Source: Pipra filicauda (lineage: Eukaryota > Chordata > Aves > Passeriformes > Pipridae). From it: 64,000 nucleotides of DNA. The stretch lies in the NCBI RefSeq assembly GCF_003945595.2, contig NW_024104532.1, positions 2,603,501-2,667,500 on the forward strand, written 5' to 3'. Below the pieces are notes generated by a model that worked only from the letters and a program-made list of their open reading frames with translations, did no database searches and was not told where the DNA came from. Below, one piece after another: positions 11,101-21,200 of this stretch (its first letter is position 1; every line of letters begins with the position of its first letter). The position numbers were made by a program, and so were the translations under genes.

Positions 11101-13644
11101 GCAGCTGGGCAGAGCTGGTGGGTGTCACCCTCTTCTCCCTGTGTGGGGCAGGGAAGGGAGCCAGGGCTGTTCCTCACTCCATGAAGCTGGGCAGGAGTGG
11201 TGCACCGCACCCCAGTTTTTGCCTTCACCTGTCTGTGATGCCTTCTGCCCTGGTGCTGTGGCCCTTAGGTTCCAGCTCTGCCCAGTTTGCTCTGCCACTA
11301 ATAAAAGCTCCTGGGTTTGTAGCCATCTCCTTTTGTGTTTACCCTGGAGAGGAACAGAGCCACCGGCTCTCCCTCAGTCCCTGTCCCCTCTCTTGGATGG
11401 GCTGTGCCTCTCTGGCCCTGGCTTGCCCTGCTTGTCCCCAGTTCTGCTGAGTTGGGCCCCAGGGCTCCCTGCATCACATTGGGTCCAAGCCCCTCTGCAC
11501 CCCAATGTGACTGTGAGTGATCACTGCGTGTGAGCAGGCAGCCAGAGTCTGTGGGGTCCCTGGGGCCCCTGGTCAGTCTGACACAGCCCAGATTCCTCCC
11601 TCCTGCCACTCCTCAGACCACCACAGTGGGTACCAGACACCCTAGGGGTGCTGTGTCTTGGCAGGGCTGATGGTTCCTCATCACCAAACCAGCTACTGGC
11701 TGGGCACGGGGGCTTGGCCAGGTCCTGCCTGCTTGTTGGGGTGGGGGGCCCTGCCTGCACCCTCTGGGCAGCAGAGTGGGGCAGGCTGGATTAACTGCAT
11801 GTTCTGTAGCCAGGTCTCCGTGTCGGACCCATCTCCAGGAGCAGCGATGAAGACTGAGCCAGGACTGGGTGAGCAAAACATCTCTGGGCTTTTCGGGAGA
11901 GGGGTGGGGCTGCTGGGTGATGCCACTCACTCAGCCACGGGTTCTGGGAGGGGGCTGCAGAGGAATCAGGACTGTTGTAGAGACGTGTGTGTGCATGCAG
12001 CCCCCAGGACCCCCACTGCCACCCCGGGCCCCACCAGCCGCCCACCGTGGGCTGTGGACCCGTCGTTCGCCGAGCGCTACGCTCCGGACAAGACGAGCAC
12101 GGTGGTGAGCAAGCACAGCCAGCCGGCCACGCCGACCCCCATGCAGAACCGCAGCTCCATCGTGCAGGCGGCCCAGCAGGCCCCCGAGGGGCCCGGCTGC
12201 ACCCCCCTCTGCTACAAGTGCAACAAGGTCATCAGGTGAGCCCTGGCCACCACCACCCCCTGCCAGCATCCTGGGCCCTGGCATGGCTGACATGGCTCTG
12301 TCCTGCCACAGGGGACGGTACCTGGTGGCATTGGGACATTATTACCATCCCGAGGAGTTCACCTGCTGCCAGTGCAGGAAGGTGCTGGATGAGGGCGGCT
12401 TCTTTGAGGAGAAAGGTTCCATCTTCTGCCCCAAGTGCTACGATTCACGCTACGCGCCCAGCTGTGCCAAGTGCAAGAAGAAGATCACTGGAGTGAGTGT
12501 CCCTCAGTCTGTCCTGCACCTCCTGTCCTTGCTCCCCGCTCACCTATGGGTGCCTGGCTCTGTCCCTTCCCACCCTAATCCCATCCCATGGGATCCCTTG
12601 TCCCTTCCTGCCCTGGGTGGTCCTGCCCCTGGCTGACAGTGGCTCCCTTCCAGGAGGTCATGCATGCTCTGAAGATGACCTGGCACGTGCAGTGCTTCAC
12701 TTGCAATGCCTGCAAAACTCCCATCCGCAACCGAGCCTTCTACATGGAGGAGGGACAGCCCTACTGTGAGAGAGGTAGGACCCAGGGACCCCATGTGTCA
12801 CCCCATGTGGCCCTGGTGCACTGTTGGGGCTCAGCAGCTGCCCACAGGGGTTGAGGGGTGAGTTGCCCTGGGCCATGGAGAGCTCCTGCAGCCCCGAGTT
12901 CTCCATCCCAGTCCTCCCGGTAGTGCCATCGCTCCTGTGTTGCCATGGTGATGAGGGAGGATGTACATCAAAGTGAGTGCTGCACCCTGGGAGATGAGAT
13001 TTGCCTCTTCCCTGCAGCCCTGTGGTGCTGGGCCACCTGCATGGCCCGGACACTTTGTCTGGGGCATTGTCCCCTCAGGACTGGCAGCAGGTTGGCCCCA
13101 GGCTGTGCCTGTGGGATCCCGGTTGAGCTGCAGCCCTGCTCCTCTGGGATGATGGGCTGTGGTGCAAAGAAATGCTGACCTGGGCTCTACTCTCCTCACA
13201 GACTACGAGAAGATGTTTGGCACCAAGTGCCGTGGCTGTGACTTCAAGATCGATGCTGGGGACCGGTTCCTGGAGGCCCTGGGGTTCAGCTGGCACGACA
13301 CTTGCTTCGTCTGTGCGGTGAGCCATGTGCCTGTGTCTCTCTCCAATGGTCATGCCCCACGTGGGGTACACCAGCAGCACAGGGACTCTGTTGCCACAAA
13401 GTTTTCCCCACTTGTCTCTGTGCTGGGGGCTTGGGAATTGGCTCTCAGCCTTTTGGTCCCTGGCACCTGGGTGACACCAGTGCTGGGCCCTGGGGGTAGG
13501 GGAGACCTGGAGGCTGACTCAGCCCCCCAACCTGACCATGTGTACTCTCCTTCCCAGATCTGCCAGACCAACCTGGAAGGGAAGACATTCTACTCCAAGA
13601 AAGACAAGCCGCTCTGCAAGAGCCATGCTTTCTCCCATGTGTGA
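2134..13644 (+). CDS. PDLIM7: PDLIM7 (Enigma / LIM mineralization protein), partial, with expanded linker exons
   Basis: This is a scaffold that ties actin (PDZ domain) to kinases and receptors (LIM domains). Exons outside the array are 2134-2285 (second half of PDZ, starting [11 protein letters not shown]), 2580-2610, 3315-3487 ([11 protein letters not shown] motif), 11810-11868, 12001-12235 ([18 protein letters not shown]), 12312-12492, 12654-12774, 13202-13317 and 13558-13644 (ends [11 protein letters not shown]). The three C-terminal LIM domains carry their Cys/His zinc ligands. Between 3487 and 11810 lie five in-frame copies of an exon pair that is single in mammals. All junction phases agree: one pair gives 449 codons in the window and five give 705, before adding the optional 39-nt exons. 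About 32 N-terminal residues are missing to the left. Which units are spliced into mRNA is not visible here. Confidence 0.95.
4192..4212 (+). other. candidate alternative PDLIM7 exon after a long polypyrimidine tract
   Basis: A roughly 50-nt pyrimidine tract (4140-4188) ends in an AG at 4190-4191, one of the strongest-looking acceptors in the gene, and a GTAAGC donor lies 21 nt later at 4213. In phase with the exon ending at 2610 it would read VLSLDKS. The frame stays open to a TGA at 4561-4563, so it could instead be an alternative terminal exon. After the exon ending at 3487 it would hit a stop at once. Without RNA evidence this is only a candidate. Confidence 0.25.
4814..5989 (+). repeat. 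PDLIM7: PDLIM7 array unit 1 (exons A1, B1, terminal T1, C1)
   Basis: Exon A1 is 4814-4968 (155 nt; [16 protein letters not shown] and [16 protein letters not shown]). Exon B1 is 5318-5354 (37 nt; [12 protein letters not shown]). Together they make 64 codons, entering and leaving in the same phase. Candidate terminal exon T1, 5508-5589, follows TTCCCAG and reads 26 codons then TGA in phase with B1. Candidate exon C1, 5951-5989 (39 nt; [12 protein letters not shown]), has acceptor CCGCAG and donor GTGAGT and joins B to the next A in frame. Unit 1 is the alpha type shared with unit 3. Confidence 0.85.
6094..7339 (+). repeat. PDLIM7: PDLIM7 array unit 2 (exons A2, B2, T2, damaged C2)
   Basis: Exon A2 is 6094-6248 ([33 protein letters not shown]) and B2 is 6585-6621. 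A2 is identical to A4 over all 155 nt and for about 45 nt of following intron. The T2 frame at 6808-6889 keeps 26 codons plus TGA, but its expected acceptor AG at 6806-6807 is GG. A CTCAG at 6776-6780 would enter the same frame 27 nt earlier. C2, 7301-7339, has lost its donor: ATGAGT replaces GTGAGT at 7340. Just outside the exons, 7021-7055 holds a duplicated palindrome. Confidence 0.85.
7462..8680 (+). repeat. PDLIM7: PDLIM7 array unit 3 (exons A3, B3, decayed T3, C3)
   Basis: Exon A3 is 7462-7616 ([16 protein letters not shown], alpha type as in unit 1). B3 is 7984-8020 (EDELDKKP, with D replacing the V of units 1, 2 and 4). The T3 counterpart near 8181-8250 has internal deletions and no longer stops in the shared frame. 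C3 is 8642-8680 (39 nt; [12 protein letters not shown]) with intact ACAG acceptor and GTGAGT donor. Splice sites and the 155+37-nt lengths are preserved. Confidence 0.85.
8803..10214 (+). repeat. PDLIM7: PDLIM7 array unit 4 (exons A4, B4, T4, C4)
   Basis: Exon A4 is 8803-8957 (identical to A2), and B4 is 9325-9361 ([12 protein letters not shown]). Terminal-exon candidate T4, 9710-9791, follows TCTCCCAG and has exactly the T1 length, ending in the shared GTASAQPLL and TGA although its first half differs ([11 protein letters not shown]). C4 is 10176-10214 (39 nt; [12 protein letters not shown]) with intact splice sites. The long unit length (1534 nt to the next A) comes from intron divergence. 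Confidence 0.85.
10337..10883 (+). repeat. PDLIM7: PDLIM7 array unit 5 (exons A5, B5)
   Basis: Exon A5 is 10337-10491. It starts like the alpha units ([10 protein letters not shown]) but reads as the beta units from [10 protein letters not shown] to its end, which suggests gene conversion. B5, 10847-10883, is the most divergent B ([12 protein letters not shown]) and splices to the conserved single exon at 11810, giving KPSQVSVSD like the mammalian KKSSQVPR region. It may be the ancestral copy. No C or T candidate follows it. Confidence 0.85.
11300..11305 (+). terminator. intronic AATAAA in PDLIM7
   Basis: A canonical AATAAA lies in the intron between exon B5 and the exon at 11810, followed about 30 nt later by T/GT-rich sequence. 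It could end transcripts that lack the LIM domains, but intronic AATAAA also occurs by chance. Confidence 0.3.
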
Positions 13645-14427
13645 GGGGTGGAAGTTCAGCTGTGCCCACGCGTGCCCCTGGCCCTGCATGCTCCTCTCCT
13701 CCCATCCTGATGCCTCCAGGGAGCCAGGCTGGGCCTTTGGCCCTTCCCCTTGCTCCTACCTCTTTCCTGGCAGCTCCTGGCCTGAATTCAGCTGGAGACA
13801 GTGCTGGGTGCAGAGCCCTTATAGCTGGGTGACTTCTTCTGTGCTTCCTGACTGGCCCTAGGAGCCCTGGGAAGGGGATGCTGCATGGATTTCCTGCCCC
13901 TGAACCACGCAGCATAGTGGGCACAGCCGTGCTGAGGCTGGAATCGGGGATGCTCTGGTGCAACCAGGCTGCTCCCTTGCTGCCTGGCAGCTCAGTGCTG
14001 GGGCAGGGATGTTCCTAACACATCCCTAAATGGGTGAGGACCAGCCCCCTGCCACACTCTTCCTCACCTTCCCTGCTGTGTGCTTAGTGCATGGGGCTGG
14101 AGACCCAGCCCTGCTCCCCTACCCACAGCAACCCCCCAATCATCCCACAAACTGCTGCAGTGGCTTCCTGCCCTGGCTGCATTCCAAGGGGAGTCCATGC
14201 CTTGCAACCCCACTGCTCCCCTGAGGCTGGCAGCACCCCCAGCCTGGTGTGCCCCAGCCCTGGGCTGGCAGCTTGTGTTGATGGCCAGCTGGCTCTGCAA
14301 GGCTTGGGCACGGCTTCCTGCCAAAGAGTGCTCTGTCACCACCGTCCTGGGCCCATCGATGCCTCCCCCCAACCCACACCCTCTGGTCGGGCTGCACTGA
14401 TGTAGCCACGGTGCTTTTAATGCCTTT

Positions 14428-14433
14428 AATAAA
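14428..14433 (+). terminator. PDLIM7: PDLIM7 polyadenylation signal
   Basis: AATAAA lies 784 nt after the PDLIM7 stop and a GT-rich element follows within 25 nt. It defines a 3' UTR from 13645 to about 14455. Confidence 0.8.
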
Positions 14434-14459
14434 CACATCTCTGCGAGTGCCGGCTGTCT

Positions 14460-16830
14460 CCAGGCCTGCGGTTTTGCCGACTGAGGTGCAGCCAGCTGGG
14501 AAGGTCATGCTCTGCCCTCATCCTGGCCCCCCTGGGGCCTGACTCAGCTCCTTCCAGCTTTCCAGGGAAAATCTTCACCTCTGATTTCTCCTCCTCTGCC
14601 CGCGTCAGCCCGGGCTGGACCCCTTGTGCTGCCTGGGTCATCCCTCTGTTTGTAGCAGGCAGGATCACTAACAGAGGCAGTAACTAATCTGAGGGGCAAA
14701 ACGCAGTGAGGGGAAATGGGGCAGGGGTCAGACCTTAGTGGTCCCCACTTACCTGGCAGTGTCCTCTGGTCCCTGCTGTGCCCTGGCCCCGAGTCCTGCA
14801 CAGGGGACGAGAAGTCATAGGACACAAATGGGCCACGTGCACCAGCTCTGGGCGTTCTCCGGTGTGGGGCAGCCAAGCGTTCGCTCACGCGATGCAGCTG
14901 CTGTCCCGGAGGATGGGTGTGAGGCCGTGCCGGCACTCCGGCACCTCCGCCTGGAACGGGCTTGAGGGCAGCGGGTGTGGGGAAGCGGGTGTTCTCCTCC
15001 TGCTTCGCTCTGACAGCTGGAACGGTCATTAATAATTGCAGCTCTTGCAGTGATGAGCAATTGTAAGGAAAATTGTCTTGCTAATCTACTGGAAGGTTCT
15101 ACCGGGGGCAGGAGCTGGCTCTGGGAAGCCAAATGCCTCCTGGCATCACCCAGATCTGGGCACTAGTGCCACATCTTCCTACTGCCAGCTGCAGGAGTGC
15201 AAAACCCTGTCAAAGATGAGGCGGGGAAAGGAGTGATGGAGACAGGCTGGGGCTGGGCGCTCAGGCTGGGGCACGTGTGGGCAGTGGGAGGGTCACACTG
15301 AGGAGCAGCAGGACACAGCTGTAAAAACGGTGCCTGCCTGGCAGGGCTGGGAGGAGCAGGGATGGGTGAGTGCCTGAGCGTGAGTCCCAGCTGTGCAGCC
15401 AAGGTCAGGGGAAGCACGGGGGAAGGTGAGGCGGCTGTGGCCCCACGTGAGCAGCCACTGAGCCAACCCTGGCTCAGCCAGGACAGCAACCAGTGAGTGG
15501 AGGGCAGAGAAAGGGCAGGGGGAGGCAGCCATGCGGGACGGAGCCTGCTGGGGTAGCACAGCCTGGGAACAGGTTCTGCCAGCTCAGCCCTGGGATGCCC
15601 GGCCTTGGAGCAGGGCCAGGGCACAGCCACAGTACCACAGCCAGCCCCCCTGTGCCACTGCCAGGTCTGCACTCGCAGGGGGCTCAGCTCCACTGGGTTC
15701 ATGCCCTGTTGCCTCTGGCCCCTGCTGTTATGGCTCTACCACCCAAGGTGCCTCTGTGCTTTGCCAAGAGCAGCTCTTGCCCACCAGCTCTGCGCACCAT
15801 GTGAGGAGCTTGTGCACAGACAGTGGAAGGAGGGTCTCGGTGGGCTGTGGAGGTGGAGCCTTGGGAGGGGCTGCAGCCTCACTGCTCTGAGAACAAAGCC
15901 TGGCAGCGGCAGGCTTAGGGCTCCCACCATGTCCCTGAGCAGAGTCCCACCACATCCACCCCCAAAGCCATCTGAGCCTCCTGTGAGGCGCCTGACACGG
16001 CCCCAGCCCCCTCACTGGCCCCGGCAGCTGCTCCACAGCTGCTTCCAAACTCTCACAACCTCTTAGGGTGGCTCCTGCTCTGGCCTCGCTTGCAAATGCT
16101 GGTGCAAGGAAGGCATGAAAGGGAGCAGACAGCATAGGCAGGGCCCGTGGCACTGTCCCCTGTCCCACTGGGCTCATCCACAGGCTGCACTGAAGGGCTT
16201 GGTTTGGGAACAACCCCAACCTGCAGGGATCAGGCCACTGCTGCTCCAGCAGAGACCCCTTCAGCGTGGTTCTGGTCCGGGCTGGGGGCAGTGCCGGGGG
16301 ACAGGGTGATACTGCCTGCCCTAGCCAGAGCATGAGGACCTGGCTGGGAACCCCTGCAGAGCCCTGCATGGGTCAGTGCAAAAGCAACTGTGAGAGTTCA
16401 TGCAGAGGCAAAACCTCCTGTGAAAGGTGCTGTTGGACACAGCCTGGCAGGGTTCTGAGGGCAGGCAATGTTTGGGAGCAGTGGGCATGGAGGGGCAGGC
16501 AGGCAGCAAAGGGGCCCCCAAAAAGGCTGTGCCTACCAACCCTTGCACAGCAGCAAGGGCACAGCTGGGTGTGTGGGGCAGAGCCCACGGTGCCGTGCCC
16601 TTGGAGAGGAAACCTCGGGCAGCTCTGTGGAGGGGAGCTGAAGGCACAGGAAGCCTGGTGTGCTGTGTCCCCTGAGTGAAGAGGACATGGGGCAGGGGAG
16701 GGTCCGGGGATGGAGAGGACCACTCAGTGAGGTTCCCAGGGTGCAGGTTCCCGGGGGGGCAGCACAGGATGCAGGTCCCCAGAGCGGAGATGAGAAACCA
16801 CCCGGGGTACAGGTTCCTATGAGGAGCTGA
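14460..16830. other. intergenic PDLIM7-DBN1
   Basis: Unique GC-rich sequence. I see no splice-flanked coding segment, RNA gene or repeat. Long open frames on both strands reflect the lack of AT-rich stops and show no family motif. A run of 13-14 G at about 16848-16861 lies at the start of the DBN1 CpG island. Confidence 0.5.
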
Positions 16831-16859
16831 GACGGGGTTCAGTGGCCCTGGGGGGGGGG

Positions 16860-18260
16860 GGGTAACGACCCGGGGCGCGGTGTTGCGGAGACTGAGTAGA
16901 GCCCAGGCTGGGGGATGCCGGGGGCGAACCGTGTGCAGGGGCAGCCCTGGGCGGGGGCGATGCCGCCCGCATCCCCGGAGTCCCGGCCCGGGGCCGCTCG
17001 GCGCGGTCGGCGGCGTGCCCTGGGGGCGCCCCGAGGGCGCGGCGGGGGCGGGGGCCGGTCGGCGGGGGGCGGAGGGGAGGGGAAGGGGGCCGCCGTTCGC
17101 GGCGCTAGGACCGGGCGCGGCGGCGGGCGGAGCCTCCCCGCCGCTCGCCCCTCCGCCCGGCCGCTGCGGCAGTGTCTCGGAGGCGGGCAGGCGGCCGGTC
17201 CCTCCGGTCCCCCGGCAGCATCCCGGCCCTGCCATGGCTGGCGTCGGCTTCGCGGCGCACCGCCTGGAGCTGCTCGCCTCCTACCAGGACGTGATCGGCG
17301 AGGACAGCCCCACCGACTGGTGAGCGCGCCCGCCGCCGCCGCCGCCCCTTTGTCCCCGCCGCCGCCGCCGCCCTTTGTGCACGGAGCCGCCCGGTAACAC
17401 CGGCCGCGCCCCGCGCTGCGCCCCCCGCCGTCCCCGGGAGCCCCGGCACACAAAGGCGGGCGGGGCGGCGGGGGGTGTGCCCGGCCCGCCGCCCCCGGTG
17501 CCCGCACCTGCCCTCCGCCGCCGCACCGGGCCGGGGCGCGGTCCCCGCTTTGTCTGCGTCGGGCCGGCACGTGCGAGCGCCGGGACCCGCCGCCCCTCGG
17601 AGCCCCCCGGCCCGGCCCGGCGCGATCCCCCGCCGGGCAGCGAGAACCGGGAACGGGGGGTCCGCGCACGGCGGGGAGGGCCCCCGGGGGCTCCCCGATG
17701 GTGGGCCCGGCCCCGGTCCCTCGCCATTGTCTGGAGCCGGAGTCGCGGGCAGGGGCGCCCGGGGATCGGGAGATGGGGAGGGGATCGGGGCGCCCCCAGC
17801 CCGGTCTCGCTCCCCGACCGGCGCCGCCGGTGCCCCGACAGCGGGCGGTCCCGCTGCCCGGCGGGGCGAGGCCTGCGACCGCGGGGGCACCAAGCATCCC
17901 ACGCCGCCCCGCTATCCCCGGATCCCCCAAGTTCCGTGGGTGCCACATCCCTGGGGGGCCTCGGTGCATCGGCCTGGGATTGCCCCGGTGGGCTGGGATT
18001 GCTGCAGACTTGGGGTGGGGGGTGGCTCTCTCCGGTGGGACCCCTCGGCTGCCCACCCTGCCTGTCCTGCCTCAGTGCAGGGCACCCGGTTCTGCGGTGC
18101 TGGGGCCCGGCTGGATCCAGGCCCTGCTGCAGGGAGCATCACCCCCCGCCAGCCCGTGTCCCCCAGCGCCCACCCGCATCTCCCACTCCACCCTGGTGCC
18201 GTGGGGCTGGCTGGGGCCGTCTGGGGCCGTCTTCCCCGAGACCCCTCGTTGCCCCTCAGG
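16860..18260 (+). promoter_or_regulatory. CpG island / DBN1 promoter
   Basis: Dense CpG and GC-box-like sequence surrounds the first coding exon (ATG at 17234) and extends about 0.9 kb into intron 1. No TATA box is apparent near the expected start, as is typical for a CpG-island promoter. The antisense open frames of several hundred codons here are artefacts of GC richness. Confidence 0.7.
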
Positions 18261-21200
18261 GTGCCTGTGCCGTGCGGGGATGCTGCCGGTACGCCAGGGT
18301 GCAGCTCGCTGGGCAGAGCCGGGGCACTGGGCAGTGTGGGTGCTGGGTGCATGCTGTGCATGATGCTCTCGGAGAGGGCAGAGAGGGGGCTACCGTGCAC
18401 CCACCACACAGCTGGGGCACCCACCTCCCAGCTGGGCTGCACCCACCGCCCAGCCGGGCACACGCCCATCTTTAGCCGGGTCCCTACTCTCGGGACAGGG
18501 CTGTGTAGTGCTGTGTGGGCCTGGGTATGTCCTGGTCCCCACCAGCCCTGCCGTCTCCGTGGGGCCCCGCGGTCCCGCTGGCAGCCCAAGGGCGCTGTGG
18601 GCAAGCTCCGTGCGTGTTGCCGGCCAGGCGGCAGCTGTCAGCTCTGGGTACATCTCGCTTCCCGGCATCCGCTGCAAAGGAGCCGTCCCTGCCAAAGCTG
18701 CTGAGAGCAGCAAAATCGGTTCCCGGGAAGGCGAGTGCTGATGCCGGGTCCCCCCCCCTGCCTCTCCAGCGTTGAGCCCGGCCGGGCAGTGATCCCTGTT
18801 CATCCCCGTCCTCGGAACTGAGATTGCCGTCGTCCCCAGCTGCTCCATCCCATGGTCACCGGGGTGCCAGCATCCCCGCTGCAGGGCCCGATGCCGGGGT
18901 GCGGGATGAGGGGTGATGTTGGGGGGGCTGCATCGGGCAAGGTGATGGGAACAGTCCCACGGGGTGGGGGCCCAGCCTCGCTGAGCCAGGGTCTGGGAGG
19001 ACACTGTGCCAGAGCCTGGTCCTGGGCCAGTGCCGGGGGATGCCACGCTCTTGCCTGGCCGGGATCCCTGTGTTTAGTCTGGGATTCCCCCTGCTCCAGC
19101 CCGGTCCTGGAGGGTCCGACCATCCCCTCCCCCTGCCCAGCCCCGCGAAGGCTGCTGGGGCCCATTACTCGATCGGAAAGGAATTTGGTGCTGCTTTCTG
19201 AGCACGCCGACTCCCTGGAGCTCCCAGCTACATTGGAAACACATGTGCTGGGGCTGGGAGGGGAGGCTGGGGCCATGTGACCCTGCCATGGCGTGGGGGG
19301 TGGGCTGCTGCGGGAGCCTTGGCTGCTGGCACCCAGAGGTACTGCTCTGCCTGCTCCAGTGAGCAGCAGGGCCATGCAAGGGCAATGGGGCTGTGCTCTC
19401 CTTGATGGAGTGATGGGAGATCCTTGCTGGAGCCCCCCCCCTACAGGGAGCCCTCCCTGGGCTGCATGGGCCACCTCCACCCACATACTTGGAGCCTTGG
19501 GGTAGGAAGGGGCTGTATGGGTTGGGTGGAGGGATTAAAGCCCATGGAAGGGAGGTAAATGATGCATGATGCTGCCAGCACCTGCTGTGGCACAGCTGGT
19601 CCCCACAGCCAGGAGGTCATGGTGATGCTGTTGAGCTGTGGGTCACTGGGGGCACCCCGGGGGGATGCTGCTGGCCCCAGCATGGCCCCTCTGTCCCATG
19701 GACTGGAAACCTCCATGTGGTGTGGGATCAGGCCATGCTGCTGGGCTGTGTCCATGGCAAGTCCCAGCTGCCCTGGGAGCATCCCTGGGTGCAGGCATCA
19801 GCCCTGTGGTCGGACACCACCCAGCATGGCAGGGTTTCAGGGGGGAGAGGAGGCAGTGGATGCCCCCAGCACCCACAGGGCTCCCCAGGCAGTGATGCTG
19901 TGGCTCTGCCCTACTTCTTTCCTCCCATCTGCAGGCGGCTGCATCCCACCCTGCCAGCCTCCACCCCGCGGCCCTGCGCTCCCCCGAACTGCTGCTGTCC
20001 TCCCCCATTCCTGGGGGATCAGGGGCTACATTTGCCACCCTTCCCCGGCACAGGCATCACAGACGGCACTTTGCAGCTGTTCCAGGCCAGGAAGCTGGCG
20101 CCGGCTGGGGCGGCCGATTAGCGGGATCGGGATGTGCGGATTAAAGTCAATCTTGTTGGTGCAATTATCTGCGGCTGGCTGCCAGGGGCTTGGGGGGCGG
20201 CGGGTGCTGGAGTCGGAGGGAGGCCCTCTTCCTGTTAGGCACCTGCCTGCCTTCCCCCTGCTTTTTAGCTCCAGGCATGGTCCTGTTTTGGGGGTGGCTG
20301 TGTCCATAGGACCCTCGATTCCTGTCCCCCAGGCTGTGGCTGGAAGCTGTGAGCTCAGGTGAGGACGGCTCTGCCCGGCACCACAGGGATTTTGGGGCTT
20401 GAATAAGTGCTGTGTGGGCACCACCAGCCGAATGCTGATCGGCAGAGCCGTGGTGCAGGGATGTGGGGGATCCAGCACGGGCGGCCCCGGCTTTCCGGGT
20501 GCAGCGCGTGACGGTGGCAGGCAGGTTTGGGTGCCTGCCAGGCCCCGCAGGTCCCCGCTGCCTGCCTGCCTCCCCCGCTCCCCTTCACTAATCACCTCGT
20601 CATCAGGGCGAGCTGCATCCCAGCTGGGATGGGGGGGTGTTGCCATGGTGACGGAGGATGCTGGTTGCCTAGCGACATCCATCCCCTCGCCCACCCGCCC
20701 TGGATCAATTTGGCATGCGTGGTCCCCCCTCCGTTGCTGGCTGTGTGCCCCTGGGGAGGTGCAGGCTGGTGGGGGTCCCCGTGGAGCCCCCAGGGGGGCT
20801 GGCCAGGGCACGGTGGGAGCGACAGGGGGTTTCCCATCAGCTGGGAACGGTTTCCAAGGAACAGTCTCCATGACGGCCCCATCACACCCTGGTGGCACAT
20901 TGATTTGCTGCTGATGGTGCTCCAGCGTCCTCCCCCAGCCTGGTGCCTGCTGGGCTGGCGGCTCACGCAGACGGGCACGTGAGCAGCTCTGGGTTCCTAC
21001 CGGGGGCACGGGGCTGTCCCCAAACCTGGTCACTAGCTGCCAGGGTCGTGGGGGGACAGGGATGGGTGTGCAAAGAGCTGTGAGGCTGTGGTGGCTTGTG
21101 GCACAGCAGTCAGTGGGTCCCTGTGCCCAAGTGACCATTCTGTCCCCAAAACTTCTGCCCCTGCTCTGTGGCTGCCAGCAAGGATGGGTGGATGAGACCT

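Noticed and set aside
13645..14427. Small frames after the PDLIM7 stop as an extra gene
   Set aside because: This is the 3' UTR leading to the AATAAA at 14428; no conserved frame.
16839..18056. 405-codon - strand and 409-codon + strand open frames over the DBN1 CpG island
   Set aside because: Arg/Pro/Gly/Ala composition is the expected translation of a CpG island in any frame.
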